The translations under genes were made by a program, and so were the position numbers. From NCBI GenBank assembly GCA_029980465.1, contig JARYIJ010000001.1, positions 1,302,001-1,366,000 of the forward strand: 64,000 bases of DNA, written 5' to 3'. The notes below the pieces were generated by a model that saw only the letters and a program-made list of their open reading frames with translations, was not told the DNA's origin and made no database searches. The DNA comes from Pseudolabrys sp. (GTDB lineage Bacteria; Pseudomonadota; Alphaproteobacteria; Rhizobiales; Xanthobacteraceae). Below, in pieces: positions 55,444 to 63,507 of the stretch. Position 1 is the stretch's first letter; the number at the start of each line of letters is the position of its first letter.

Positions 55444-55599
55444 CGCTGTCACTCCATGTCCCTCATGTCATTCCGGGACCGGCTGAAGGCCGGGACCCGG
55501 AATCCAGATGCAAGCACCGGAGGCTGGATTCCGGGTTCGCTCGCTGCGCGGGCGCCCCGGAATGACGGAAGAGAATGTGCCGGCCATCGCTGTCACTCC
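55437..55599 (+). repeat. Palindromic insertion between pcaI and pcaJ flanked by a 19-bp direct repeat
   Basis: CGGCCATCGCTGTCACTCC occurs at 55437-55455 (pcaJ start and its Shine-Dalgarno) and again at 55581-55599 (pcaI stop). Between them is a 125-bp insert with a palindrome (55467-55566) bounded by GTCATTCCGGG and CCCGGAATGAC. Removing the insert and one repeat gives a tight pcaI-pcaJ junction, GGAGTGACAGCGATGGCC. Confidence 0.85.
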
Positions 55600-56450
55600 G
55601 CCGCTTCGAGCTTGCGCGCATATTGCCTGAAGGCGTCCGGGCCCTTCTCGAGCACGTTCGCCTTCATCCAGGCCAGGAACGTGTCGCGCTCGCGCGCGAT
55701 CTCGTCCCACTCTTTATAGAATGCGTTGTTGCGCGGGTAATAACCCTGCGCATAGGACGGGAACGCGCCGCCCGGCACCTCGGCAACATAGCCGACGGTC
55801 CAGCTCGGCAGGATCACCGCATTGAGATTGCGCGGGCCGAAGTCGTCGACGATCTCCTCGACCGTGACGATCGAGCGCTTCGACGCCAGCACGGCTTCCT
55901 TCTGCACGCCGAGCACGCCTTCGATCATGACGTTGCCTTTCCTGTCGGCGCGCTGGGCGTGAATGACCGCAACGTCCGGCCGGTGCGACGGCACCGCGGC
56001 AAGGCTCTCGCCGGTGAACGGGCAGGTGATGCGCTTGATATGCGGATTCACCTTGGGCAGATCACTGCCGATGTAGCCGCGGAACGCGGCGAACGGCAGG
56101 TTGGCGGCGCCGGCCTCATAAGCGTTCGCCATCGCGGCGTGCGAGTGCTCGACGATCTCGAGCCTGTTCGGCCAGCCGTTCTCGACCGCGTCGCGGAAGC
56201 GGTGCAGCGAGCCGACGCCGGGATTGCCGCCCCACGAGAAGATGAGCTTGCCGGCGCAGCCCATGCCGATGAGCTGGTCGTAGATGAGGTCCGGCGTCAT
56301 GCGGATCAGGGTCAGATGCTTGCGGCCCTGCCGGATGATCTCGTGGCCAGCGGCATGCGGAATGAGATGAGTGAAACCTTCCATCGCCACGGTGTCGCCG
56401 TCGCGGACGGCGGCTTTCACGGCTTCGGCGAGTGAAACGATCCGCGCCAT
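55593..56450 (-). CDS. pcaI: 3-oxoadipate CoA-transferase subunit A (CatI/PcaI type)
   Basis: A 285-residue alpha subunit. It starts with IVSLAEAVKAAVRDGDTVAMEGFTHLIPHAAGHEII, the CoA-binding loop (GFTH in place of the GFG form), and has GKLIFSWGGNPGVGSLHRF and ITCPFTGESLAAVPSHRPDV. Length fits CatI rather than the shorter PcaI. First gene of the minus-strand pcaIJFHG operon, 105 bp from the divergent pncA. Confidence 0.9.
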   Translation of the reverse strand: MARIVSLAEAVKAAVRDGDTVAMEGFTHLIPHAAGHEIIRQGRKHLTLIRMTPDLIYDQLIGMGCAGKLIFSWGGNPGVGSLHRFRDAVENGWPNRLEIVEHSHAAMANAYEAGAANLPFAAFRGYIGSDLPKVNPHIKRITCPFTGESLAAVPSHRPDVAVIHAQRADRKGNVMIEGVLGVQKEAVLASKRSIVTVEEIVDDFGPRNLNAVILPSWTVGYVAEVPGGAFPSYAQGYYPRNNAFYKEWDEIARERDTFLAWMKANVLEKGPDAFRQYARKLEAAE

Positions 56451-56522
56451 TGCTGAACTCTGTCCCGGTTGTCGGGGCCGTATTTACGGCTGGGGCCTGA
56501 CAGGGTCAAATATGGGCGGGAA

Positions 56523-56534
56523 CCGCGATCGCGG
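56523..56534 (+). promoter_or_regulatory. 12-bp perfect palindrome in the pcaI/pncA gap
   Basis: CCGCGATCGCGG, followed at once by ATCGCG, in the 105-bp gap between divergent operons and 22 bp before the pncA ATG. Possible operator for either. GC-rich palindromes arise by chance in such DNA, so this is weak. Confidence 0.35.
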
Positions 56535-56555
56535 ATCGCGTGACGAGGTCGAGTG

Positions 56556-57191
56556 ATGGCGTTGAATCCGCCCGACAAGGCCGTGCTGCTGGTGGTCGAC
56601 GTGCAGAACGATTTCTGCCCCGGCGGCGCGCTGGCCGTGCCGGATGGCGATGCCGTCGTGCCCATCGTCAACCGGCTGGCCCAACGCTTTACCGACGTCG
56701 TACTGACGCAGGACTGGCATCCGGCCGGGCATGAATCTTTTGTATCAATGCATGACGGAAAAAGTGCATTCGAGACGATCGTGATGCCGTACGGCGCGCA
56801 GGTGCTGTGGCCGGACCACTGCGTTCAGGGCACGCCCGGCGCCGAATTCCGCGACGACCTCGCGATCCCTCACGCCGCGCTCGTGATCCGCAAGGGCTTT
56901 CGCCGCGCCGTCGATTCCTATTCGGCCTTCTATGAAAACGACCACACGACTCCGACCGGCCTCGCCGGCTACCTGCGCGAGCGCGGCCTGACGCACGTCG
57001 TGATCGCGGGATTGGCGTTCGATTTCTGTGTCCGCTATTCGGCTGAGGACGCGCGGCGCGAAGGCTTCGCGGTCACCGTGGTCGAGGACGCCTGCCGCGG
57101 CATCGACCTCGACGGTTCGGTCGCCGCGACGCGCGCCAGCTTAGCGCGTCACGGCGTGACCGTCATAACGTCCGACGAGGTGAACGCATGA
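56556..57191 (+). CDS. pncA: Nicotinamidase
   Basis: A 211-residue hydrolase that converts nicotinamide to nicotinate for NAD recycling. The catalytic triad D15 (VVDVQNDF), K113 (IRKGF) and C158 (FDFCVR) and metal residues D53, H55 (TQDWHPAGHESF) and H88 (WPDHCVQGT) are all present. The ATG at 56556 follows an in-frame GTG; GAGG lies upstream. Its stop overlaps the enoyl-CoA hydratase start (ATGA), placing it unexpectedly as first gene of the hydroxycinnamate operon. Confidence 0.94.
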   Translation: MALNPPDKAVLLVVDVQNDFCPGGALAVPDGDAVVPIVNRLAQRFTDVVLTQDWHPAGHESFVSMHDGKSAFETIVMPYGAQVLWPDHCVQGTPGAEFRDDLAIPHAALVIRKGFRRAVDSYSAFYENDHTTPTGLAGYLRERGLTHVVIAGLAFDFCVRYSAEDARREGFAVTVVEDACRGIDLDGSVAATRASLARHGVTVITSDEVNA

Positions 57192-57994
57192 ACGACGCCC
57201 TGCCCCATCATGTCGTCCCCGGCCTGCCGGCCTCGCTCAAAGCCGAGCGCGACGGCGCGGTCGCGATCCTGCGCCTGAGCCGGCCGGAGAAGCGCAACGC
57301 GCTCGACGACGAGACTGTGCGCGGCATCGAGACGTTCTTCACGTCGCTGCCGGAGGACGCTGGCGCGGTGCTGCTCGTTGCCGAGGGCGAGCATTTCTGC
57401 GCAGGGCTCGATCTCGGCGAGATCCGGGAGCGCGGCGTCACCGAGGGCATCGCCCATTCGCGGCTGTGGCATCGAGCGTTCGAGACGATCCAGTTCGGCC
57501 GCGTGCCGGTAGTCGCCGTGCTGCACGGCGCGGTGGTCGGCGGCGGGCTCGAGCTCGCCGCGGCGTGTCACGTGCGCGTCGCCGAGCGTTCGGCCTATTA
57601 CGCGTTGCCGGAAGGCAGCCGCGGCATCTTCGTTGGCGGTGGTGGCTCGGTGCGCATCCCGCGGCTGATCGGCGTCGCGCGCATGATGGACATGATGCTG
57701 ACCGGCCGTATCTACTCGGCCGACGAAGGCCAGCAGATCGGCATCTCGACCTACCTGCTCGATCAGGGCCAAGGCTTTGCCAGGGGCCTCGAACTGGCGA
57801 AGCACATTGCCGGCAATGCGCCGCTCACCAATTTCGCCGTGGTGCAGGCGCTGCCGCGCATCGCCGAGAGCGACCCGGCGTCCGGTTTCGCACTCGAGGC
57901 GCTGATGTCGTCGATCGCGCAGGCCGATCCCGAGGCGAAGGCGCGGCTGCGCGCCTTCCTCGAGAAGCGCGCGCCAAAGGCGACGCCGACATGA
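57188..57994 (+). CDS. Enoyl-CoA hydratase/isomerase family protein (hydroxycinnamoyl-CoA hydratase candidate)
   Basis: 268 residues with a crotonase fold. The oxyanion loop is HFCAGLDLG (69-77) and VVGGGLELAAA, with E122, and the second acid E142 in ALPEGSRGIFVGGGG: both acids of a hydratase are present. The next gene encodes a feruloyl-CoA synthase, so hydration (and perhaps retro-aldol cleavage) of feruloyl-CoA or coumaroyl-CoA is likely. It is not closely similar by eye to the Pseudomonas HCHL sequence I remember. Overlaps pncA and abuts fcs by ATGA. Confidence 0.85.
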   Translation: MNDALPHHVVPGLPASLKAERDGAVAILRLSRPEKRNALDDETVRGIETFFTSLPEDAGAVLLVAEGEHFCAGLDLGEIRERGVTEGIAHSRLWHRAFETIQFGRVPVVAVLHGAVVGGGLELAAACHVRVAERSAYYALPEGSRGIFVGGGGSVRIPRLIGVARMMDMMLTGRIYSADEGQQIGISTYLLDQGQGFARGLELAKHIAGNAPLTNFAVVQALPRIAESDPASGFALEALMSSIAQADPEAKARLRAFLEKRAPKATPT

Positions 57995-59847
57995 GCCTCG
58001 CCGAGCAAAGCGAACGCCGCGCGCCGCTGCGCCCGGTCAAGCTCGGGCAATGGACGGCGCGGGTCAGTCGCGCGGCGAACGGCACTCTTTATATGAGCGT
58101 GGCCGAGCCGCTCGACGCCTACCCGGCGACCTGGCTCGACCGGCTGGAGCACTGGGCCAAGGCGGCGCCGGATCGCGTCTTCCTGGCGCAGCGCGGCGCC
58201 GACGGCGCGTGGCAATCACTCACTTACGCTCAAGTCCTCCACGAGGTGCGCCGCATCGGCGCCGCCTTGCTGACGCGCGGACTGTCGGCCGAGCGGCCGA
58301 TCGCGATCTTGTCCGGCAATTCCATCGAGCACGCGCTGCTGGCGCTCGGCGCCATGTATGCCGGCATTCCCTACGCGCCGATCTCGCCGGCCTACTCGCT
58401 GATGTCGGGCGACTTCGGCAAATTACGCGCCATCGTTTCGCTCATCACGCCGGGACTCGTTTTCGCCGGCGATGGCGCGATGTTCGCGCGCGCGCTCGAG
58501 GCTGCCGCACCGGCCGACGCCGAGCTTGTTGTCGTGCGTAACCCGCCTCATGGTAGCAAGGCGACACTGTTCGCCGACTTGCGCAAGGACGAGACGGCCG
58601 CAGCGGTTGCAACGCACAAGGCCGTCGGCCCTGACGACATCGCCAAATTCCTGTTCACCTCCGGCTCGACCGGCACGCCGAAGGGCGTCATCAACACGCA
58701 CCGCATGCTGACCTCGAACCAGGCGATGCTCGCCGCCGGTTTTGCCTTCGTGACGGACGAGCCTCCGGTTGTGGTCGACTGGCTGCCCTGGAGTCACACC
58801 TTCGGCAGCAACCACAATTTCGGCATGGTGCTGACCAACGGCGGCTCGCTTTACATCGACGACGGCAATCCGACGCCAGCCGGCGTGCCGAAGACCGTGC
58901 GCAACCTGCGCGACGTATCGCCGACCATCTATTTCAACGTGCCCAAGGGCTACGAGGCGCTGATCCCGCATCTCACCGCCGACCGTGCGCTGCGCGAGAC
59001 ATTCTTCAGGCGGCTCAAGGTGCTGTTCTATGCCGGCGCCGGGCTCAATCAGGACTGCCGGAGCGCGCTCGACCGCCTCGCCGTCGAGACCACCGGCGAG
59101 CGCATCATCTTCCTCTCCTCGCTCGGCTCGACCGAAACAGCGCCGCTGGCGCTCGCCTGCACGTTCGACTTCGACCGCCCCGGCAATATCGGCGTGCCGG
59201 CGCCGGGCGTCGAGCTCAAGCTGGTGCCGAGCGAGGGCAAGCTGGAGGCGCGGCTGCGCGGCCCGCACATCACGCCGGGCTACTGGCGCCAGCCCGACAT
59301 CACACGCGAGTCTTTCGATGCCGAGGGCTTCTACAAGCTCGGCGACACGCTCAAATTCGCCGACCCGGACGATCCCGGCCGCGGCCTGCTGTTCGATGGC
59401 CGCCTCGCCGAGGACTTCAAGCTGTCGACCGGCACCTGGGTCAGCGTCGGCCCGCTGCGGGCCCGGCTGATTGACCATTTCGCGCCTTACCTGCGCGACG
59501 TCGTCATTGCCGGCACCGACCGCGACGAGATTGCCGTGCTGGCGTTTCCGGATTTCGAGGCTTGCCGCAAGCTGTGCGGCAACACGGCCGATGCGCCGCC
59601 GCTCGGCCATCCAAGGCTGCGCGCGCATTTCGCGGCGCTTCTGAATTCGCTTGCCGCGCAAAACCAGGGCAGCTCGACGCGCGTCTGCCGCATGCTGCTG
59701 CTCGACGCGCCGCCGTCGCTCGACGCCGGGGAAATGACTGACAAGGGCTCGATCAACCAGCGCGCCGTGCTCAACAATCGCGCGGCGCTGGTGGACGAGC
59801 TTTACGCCTCTCCGCTATCGTCCCGCGTCATCACGATCGAGGGTTGA
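57991..59847 (+). CDS. fcs: Feruloyl-CoA synthase
   Basis: A 618-residue adenylating ligase that activates ferulate or p-coumarate with ATP and CoA. The AMP-binding P-loop is LFTSGSTGTPKGVINTH near 223-239, with SSLGSTETAPLALACT and GYWRQPDITRESFDAEGFY, KLGDTLKF. The region VVVDWLPWSHTFGSNHNFG is, as I recall, typical of Fcs. A catalytic Lys is expected in DAGEMTDKGSINQRAVL near 595. It overlaps the hydratase gene (ATGA). Confidence 0.92.
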   Translation: MSLAEQSERRAPLRPVKLGQWTARVSRAANGTLYMSVAEPLDAYPATWLDRLEHWAKAAPDRVFLAQRGADGAWQSLTYAQVLHEVRRIGAALLTRGLSAERPIAILSGNSIEHALLALGAMYAGIPYAPISPAYSLMSGDFGKLRAIVSLITPGLVFAGDGAMFARALEAAAPADAELVVVRNPPHGSKATLFADLRKDETAAAVATHKAVGPDDIAKFLFTSGSTGTPKGVINTHRMLTSNQAMLAAGFAFVTDEPPVVVDWLPWSHTFGSNHNFGMVLTNGGSLYIDDGNPTPAGVPKTVRNLRDVSPTIYFNVPKGYEALIPHLTADRALRETFFRRLKVLFYAGAGLNQDCRSALDRLAVETTGERIIFLSSLGSTETAPLALACTFDFDRPGNIGVPAPGVELKLVPSEGKLEARLRGPHITPGYWRQPDITRESFDAEGFYKLGDTLKFADPDDPGRGLLFDGRLAEDFKLSTGTWVSVGPLRARLIDHFAPYLRDVVIAGTDRDEIAVLAFPDFEACRKLCGNTADAPPLGHPRLRAHFAALLNSLAAQNQGSSTRVCRMLLLDAPPSLDAGEMTDKGSINQRAVLNNRAALVDELYASPLSSRVITIEG

Positions 59848-59850
59848 GCA

Positions 59851-60612
59851 ATGGAGATCAAAGGTCACGCCGCGCTCGTCACCGGAGGCGCATCCGGCCT
59901 CGGCGCCGCCACCGCCCGCGCGCTGGCCGCAGCCGGAGCCAAGGTCGCGGTCCTCGACGTCAACCAGAAGGCCGCCGCGGAGGTCGCCGTCGGCATCAAC
60001 GGCCTCGCCGTCCATTGCGACGTCGCGGATTCCGCCAGCGCCACAGCCGCGATCGCCGCCGCCGCCAGGGATCACGGCCCGGCTCGCATCCTCGTCAACT
60101 GCGCCGGAATCGGTCCCGCCAAGCGCATTGTCGGCCGCGACGGGCCGATGCTGCTGGAGGACTACGAGCGCGTCATCCGCATCAACCTGATCGGTACGTT
60201 CAACATGATGCGGCTCGCCGCCGCGGCGATGCAAGGGCTCGCGCCGACGCCGGAGGGTGAGCGCGGCGTCATCGTCTCGACCGCGTCGGTCGCGGCATTC
60301 GATGGCCAGATCGGCCAGGCGGCCTATTCGTCGTCGAAGGGCGGCGTGGCCGCGCTGACCTTGCCGGCGGCGCGCGAGTTCTCGCAATCCGGCATCCGTG
60401 TCATGGCGATCGCGCCGGGCATCTTCGGCACGCCAATGCTGCGCGCGCTGCCGCAGGAGGTGCAGGACTCGCTCGGCGCCTCGGTGCCGTTCCCGAAGCG
60501 GCTCGGCGAGCCGCGCGAATTCGCGGCGCTCGTCCTGCATATCGTGCACAACGGCTACCTCAACGGCGAGGTGATCCGCCTCGACGGCGCGCTACGGATG
60601 GCCCCGAAGTGA
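59851..60612 (+). CDS. SDR 3-hydroxyacyl-CoA dehydrogenase (HSD10-like)
   Basis: A 253-residue [31 protein letters not shown] is the NAD site (11-38), the Asp at the end of beta-2 predicts NAD+, and the catalytic Tyr/Lys are in [22 protein letters not shown]. The [16 protein letters not shown] and [10 protein letters not shown] stretches resemble type II 3-hydroxyacyl-CoA dehydrogenases. It is 3 bp after fcs, so it may oxidise the 3-hydroxyacyl-CoA from the hydratase. Confidence 0.88.
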   Translation: MEIKGHAALVTGGASGLGAATARALAAAGAKVAVLDVNQKAAAEVAVGINGLAVHCDVADSASATAAIAAAARDHGPARILVNCAGIGPAKRIVGRDGPMLLEDYERVIRINLIGTFNMMRLAAAAMQGLAPTPEGERGVIVSTASVAAFDGQIGQAAYSSSKGGVAALTLPAAREFSQSGIRVMAIAPGIFGTPMLRALPQEVQDSLGASVPFPKRLGEPREFAALVLHIVHNGYLNGEVIRLDGALRMAPK

Positions 60613-60619
60613 TCCGGCG

Positions 60620-61231
60620 ATGGGTTCGGACGACGCGATCGACTTCTACAAACGTCGCGCGCTCGATTGGGTCGACGACCGCAGCCGGCAAAAGGCGTTC
60701 TTCGAGAAGGTCTGGCTCGACCGCTTCTGTGCACTGGCGCAGCCGGGTGGCGTGATCCTCGATCTTGGCTGCGGTCCCGGCAAGCCGATGGCGAGCTACC
60801 TTTTGATGCAAGGCTTTGACGTCTGCGGCATCGATTCCTCGCCTGCGATGATCGCGCTGGCGCGGGAGAACTTCCCCGATCGGGACTGGCTCCTTGGCGA
60901 TATGCGGTTGCTCGCGCTCGGCCGCCGCTTCGGCGGCATCCTCGCGTGGGACAGCTTCTTCCATCTCGATTTCGACGATCAGCGCCGCATGTTTCCGATT
61001 TTCCGTGTGCACGCTGACATCGGCGCGCCGCTGATGTTCACCAGTGGAGCGCGCCATGGCGAAGCCATCGGCAGCCTTTACGGAGAGCGGCTCTATCATG
61101 CCTCGCTCGCGCCCGATGAATACCGCGCGCTGCTTGCGGCCAACGATTTCCAAATAGTCGCCGAGCGAATGGAGGATCCCGCCTGCGGCGGGCACTCGAT
61201 CTGGCTGGCGCGGCGGATGGAAGACCGGTAA
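60620..61231 (+). CDS. Class I SAM-dependent methyltransferase
   Basis: 203 residues. DDAIDFYKRRALDWVDDRSR is followed by motif I VILDLGCGPGKPMASYLL near 50-67, GIDSSPAMIALARENFP and GGILAWDSFFHLDFDDQRRMFPI. Similar small methyltransferases occur widely, and the substrate is unknown. It lies between the SDR and thioesterase genes with 7- and 9-bp gaps, so an aromatic or CoA-linked substrate is possible, but it may be a passenger. Confidence 0.85.
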   Translation: MGSDDAIDFYKRRALDWVDDRSRQKAFFEKVWLDRFCALAQPGGVILDLGCGPGKPMASYLLMQGFDVCGIDSSPAMIALARENFPDRDWLLGDMRLLALGRRFGGILAWDSFFHLDFDDQRRMFPIFRVHADIGAPLMFTSGARHGEAIGSLYGERLYHASLAPDEYRALLAANDFQIVAERMEDPACGGHSIWLARRMEDR

Positions 61232-61240
61232 GAGCGGGCC

Positions 61241-61651
61241 ATGCCGTTGACCAACACTCGTACCGTGCGCATCGAATGGGGCGACTGCGACCCCGCGGGC
61301 ATCATCTTCTATCCGCGCTATTTCGAGATTTTCGATAATGCCACGGCCGCGCTGTTCGAGCGCGTGCTCGGCATGACCAAGTTCGAATACCTCAAGGTCT
61401 ACAAGTTCGACGGCTTTCCGCTGGTCGACAGCCGCGCCCGGTTTCTCCGGCCCACCCGGTTTGGCGACGACGTGACCGTCGACAGCAGCGCCGCCTTCGG
61501 CACGTCGAGCTTTACGGTCGAGCATCGCGTCTCGCTCAGGGGCACGCCGTGCGCCGAATGCACCGAAAAGCGCGTCTGGGTGGTCCGCGACGGCGACGGC
61601 CGCATCAAGGCACAACCGGTCCCCGAGGCCGTGCGGGCGAAGTTCGGCTAA
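61241..61651 (+). CDS. Acyl-CoA thioesterase, 4-hydroxybenzoyl-CoA thioesterase type
   Basis: 136 residues with a single hot-dog fold. The active-site motif EWGDCDPAGIIFYPRYFEIFD has the nucleophile/base Asp at D17, as in the Pseudomonas 4-hydroxybenzoyl-CoA thioesterase. It would release an aroyl-CoA such as vanilloyl-CoA or 4-hydroxybenzoyl-CoA as free acid. Last gene of the operon; it overlaps the convergent marR end by 4 bp. Confidence 0.9.
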   Translation: MPLTNTRTVRIEWGDCDPAGIIFYPRYFEIFDNATAALFERVLGMTKFEYLKVYKFDGFPLVDSRARFLRPTRFGDDVTVDSSAAFGTSSFTVEHRVSLRGTPCAECTEKRVWVVRDGDGRIKAQPVPEAVRAKFG

Positions 61652-62145
61652 CCGATCGCGGCCAGGCGCTTCAGGACAGCCAGGAACCGCGCCCGATCGC
61701 GCGGCCCGATCGCGCGGTCGAGGTTGCGCTCATGACGGCGAGCGCAATCCATCAGGCGCGCCAGGGCCTTCACGCCGGCGGCCGTCAACGTCAGCCGGTA
61801 GGTGCGCCGGTCGCTGTCGGTGCGGCTGCGCGCCACCAGGCCGCGCTCCACGAGATCATCGAGCACCGGCGTCAGGCTGGACTTGTCGCGGCCGGCCGCC
61901 TGGCCGAGCCGGCTCTGGCTGATGCCCGGGTTCTGCCCAATCAGGGTCAACGTCGCGAAACGGCCGGGATTCTCGCCGATCTCGCGCGATAGCCGCGAGA
62001 AGGCCTCGAACGACGCCTCCTGCGCCATGCGCAGCCTGAAGCCGACCCAACCGGCAAGCGGACCGAGACTGATCGGCGTGTCACCCGCATGCTTCAACCG
62101 ACTCCGTCGCGTTGTGCGCTGCGTCCGTTTCTTGCCCTGCACCAT
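61648..62145 (-). CDS. MarR family regulator of the hydroxycinnamate genes (inferred)
   Basis: About 165 residues from the ATG at 62145. Winged helix: FATLTLIGQNPGISQSRLGQ, GRDKSSLTPVLDDLVERGLV, wing RTDSDRRTYRLTLT. The longer frame from 62202 is rejected because the perfect operator palindrome would then lie in the coding region. It is divergent from the TRAP transporter and convergent with the fcs operon. By analogy to CouR, FerR and HcaR, it may release DNA on binding hydroxycinnamoyl-CoA. Confidence 0.88.
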   Translation of the reverse strand: MVQGKKRTQRTTRRSRLKHAGDTPISLGPLAGWVGFRLRMAQEASFEAFSRLSREIGENPGRFATLTLIGQNPGISQSRLGQAAGRDKSSLTPVLDDLVERGLVARSRTDSDRRTYRLTLTAAGVKALARLMDCARRHERNLDRAIGPRDRARFLAVLKRLAAIG

Positions 62146-62180
62146 GACGATCCCAACCGCACCCGCCGGTGCATGAGGAT

Positions 62181-62196
62181 AGTTTGATATCAAACT
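62181..62196 (+). promoter_or_regulatory. 16-bp perfect palindrome, MarR operator candidate
   Basis: AGTTTGATATCAAACT, between marR (start 62145, minus) and the TRAP gene (start 62277, plus). Perfect symmetry and AT-richness in GC-rich DNA make chance unlikely. The TTTGATATCAAA core resembles operators I recall for hydroxycinnamate MarR regulators. Confidence 0.8.
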
Positions 62197-62276
62197 GTTC
62201 ACTTTACAACGGACAAGCCTTGCGGCTGAATATCGACAACGTCGAACGGCAACAGACGGCTTCCAGGGAGGATGTC

Positions 62277-63308
62277 ATGAGGTCCCGCTATACCGGAATG
62301 ATCTGCGCCGCGGTGCTCGTGCTGCTCGGCGCCACCGGCGCCGCCACGGCGCAGGACAAGAAGTTCGATCTCAAGATCTCGCACTGGGTGCCGCCGTCGC
62401 ATCCGCTCCAGAAATCACTGGAGGAGTGGGGCGCGTCGGTCGAGAAGGATTCCGGCGGCACCATCACCTACAAGGTCTATCCGGCGCAGCAGCTCGGCAA
62501 GGCCTTCGACCATTACGACATGGCGCGCGACGGCATCGCCGATCTCACTTACGTCAACCCCGGCTACCAGCCGGGCCGCTTCCCGATCATCGGCGCCGGC
62601 GAGCTGCCGTTCCTGATGTCGAACGCGAAAGGCGGCAGTCAGGCGATCGACGCCTGGTATCGCAAATACGCGGCGAAGGAGATGAAGGACGTCAAGTTCT
62701 GCCTCGCCTTCGTGCACGACCCCGGCGCGTTCCATTCGACGAAGAAGAAGATCGTGGTGCCCGGCGACATCAGGGGCATGAAGATCAGGCCTGCCGACGC
62801 CACCATCGCCAGCTTCATGACCATGCTCGGCGGCACCAACGTGCAGGCGGCCGCGCCGGAAGTGCGCGACGTGCTCGAGCGCGGCGTCGCCGACGCGGTG
62901 ACGTTCCCGTGGGGCTCGGTGCCGCTGTTCGGCATCGACAAGGTGACGAAGTATCACCTCGACATGCCGCTCTATGTGACGACCTTCGTGCTGGCCTTCA
63001 ACAAGGCGAAGTACGACGAAATGTCGGCCGCGCAGAAGAAGGTGATCGACAACCACTGCACCAACGAGTGGGCGCTCAAGATCGCGTCGCCGTGGGCCGA
63101 CTTCGAGCACGCCGGCATTGCCAAGATCAAGGCCGAGGCCGGCCACGAGGTGATCGAGCCGACCGCGGCGCAGGTCGCGGAATGGAAGAAGGCTGCCGAG
63201 CCGTTGCACAAGGTTTGGGCCGACAACGTCAGGAAGGCCGGCGGCGACCCTGACACCATCATGAAAGAGCTCAAGGCCGACCTTGTGAAGTACAACGCGG
63301 CCTACTGA
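62277..63308 (+). CDS. dctP: TRAP transporter substrate-binding protein, DctP family
   Basis: A 343-residue periplasmic receptor. The signal peptide is about residues 1-25 (ICAAVLVLLGATGAATA), then mature DKKFDLKISHWVPPSHPLQK. The conserved Arg region for carboxylate binding is IRGMKIRPADATIASFMTML, and GVADAVTFPWGSVPLF is typical. AGGGAGG is upstream of the ATG at 62277. Position beside the aromatic genes and the MarR operator suggests an aromatic acid ligand. Followed by the small permease. Confidence 0.92.
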   Translation: MRSRYTGMICAAVLVLLGATGAATAQDKKFDLKISHWVPPSHPLQKSLEEWGASVEKDSGGTITYKVYPAQQLGKAFDHYDMARDGIADLTYVNPGYQPGRFPIIGAGELPFLMSNAKGGSQAIDAWYRKYAAKEMKDVKFCLAFVHDPGAFHSTKKKIVVPGDIRGMKIRPADATIASFMTMLGGTNVQAAAPEVRDVLERGVADAVTFPWGSVPLFGIDKVTKYHLDMPLYVTTFVLAFNKAKYDEMSAAQKKVIDNHCTNEWALKIASPWADFEHAGIAKIKAEAGHEVIEPTAAQVAEWKKAAEPLHKVWADNVRKAGGDPDTIMKELKADLVKYNAAY

Positions 63309-63346
63309 GCCGGCTCAGTTCAAAATACAAGTTGCAAGCATGCCGA

Positions 63347-63380
63347 CCCTCTCTCCGCGGAGAGAGGGTGGAGGTGAAGG
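63347..63380 (+). repeat. Single palindrome of the CTCTCCCGC type, divergent
   Basis: CCCTCTCTCCGCGGAGAGAG, then GGTGGAGGTGAAGG. One outer hairpin with a degenerate tail, in the 199-bp gap between dctP and dctQ. No inverted partner is seen. Confidence 0.65.
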
Positions 63381-63507
63381 CCTCCGGACACGCAAGCCTC
63401 TCCATAGAATAGAAGAGACGCGCGAGCTGCGGCACGTGACAGTCAACCGCCCATGAGCGGCCGGCCGCCGATGGAACCTCAAAAGTGCATCCACGAGTGA
63501 GAGCGTC

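Noticed and set aside
57188..57994. Firm assignment as feruloyl-CoA hydratase-lyase (vanillin-forming)
   Set aside because: The crotonase residues are present but lyase activity cannot be read from sequence, and the operon lacks a vanillin dehydrogenase.
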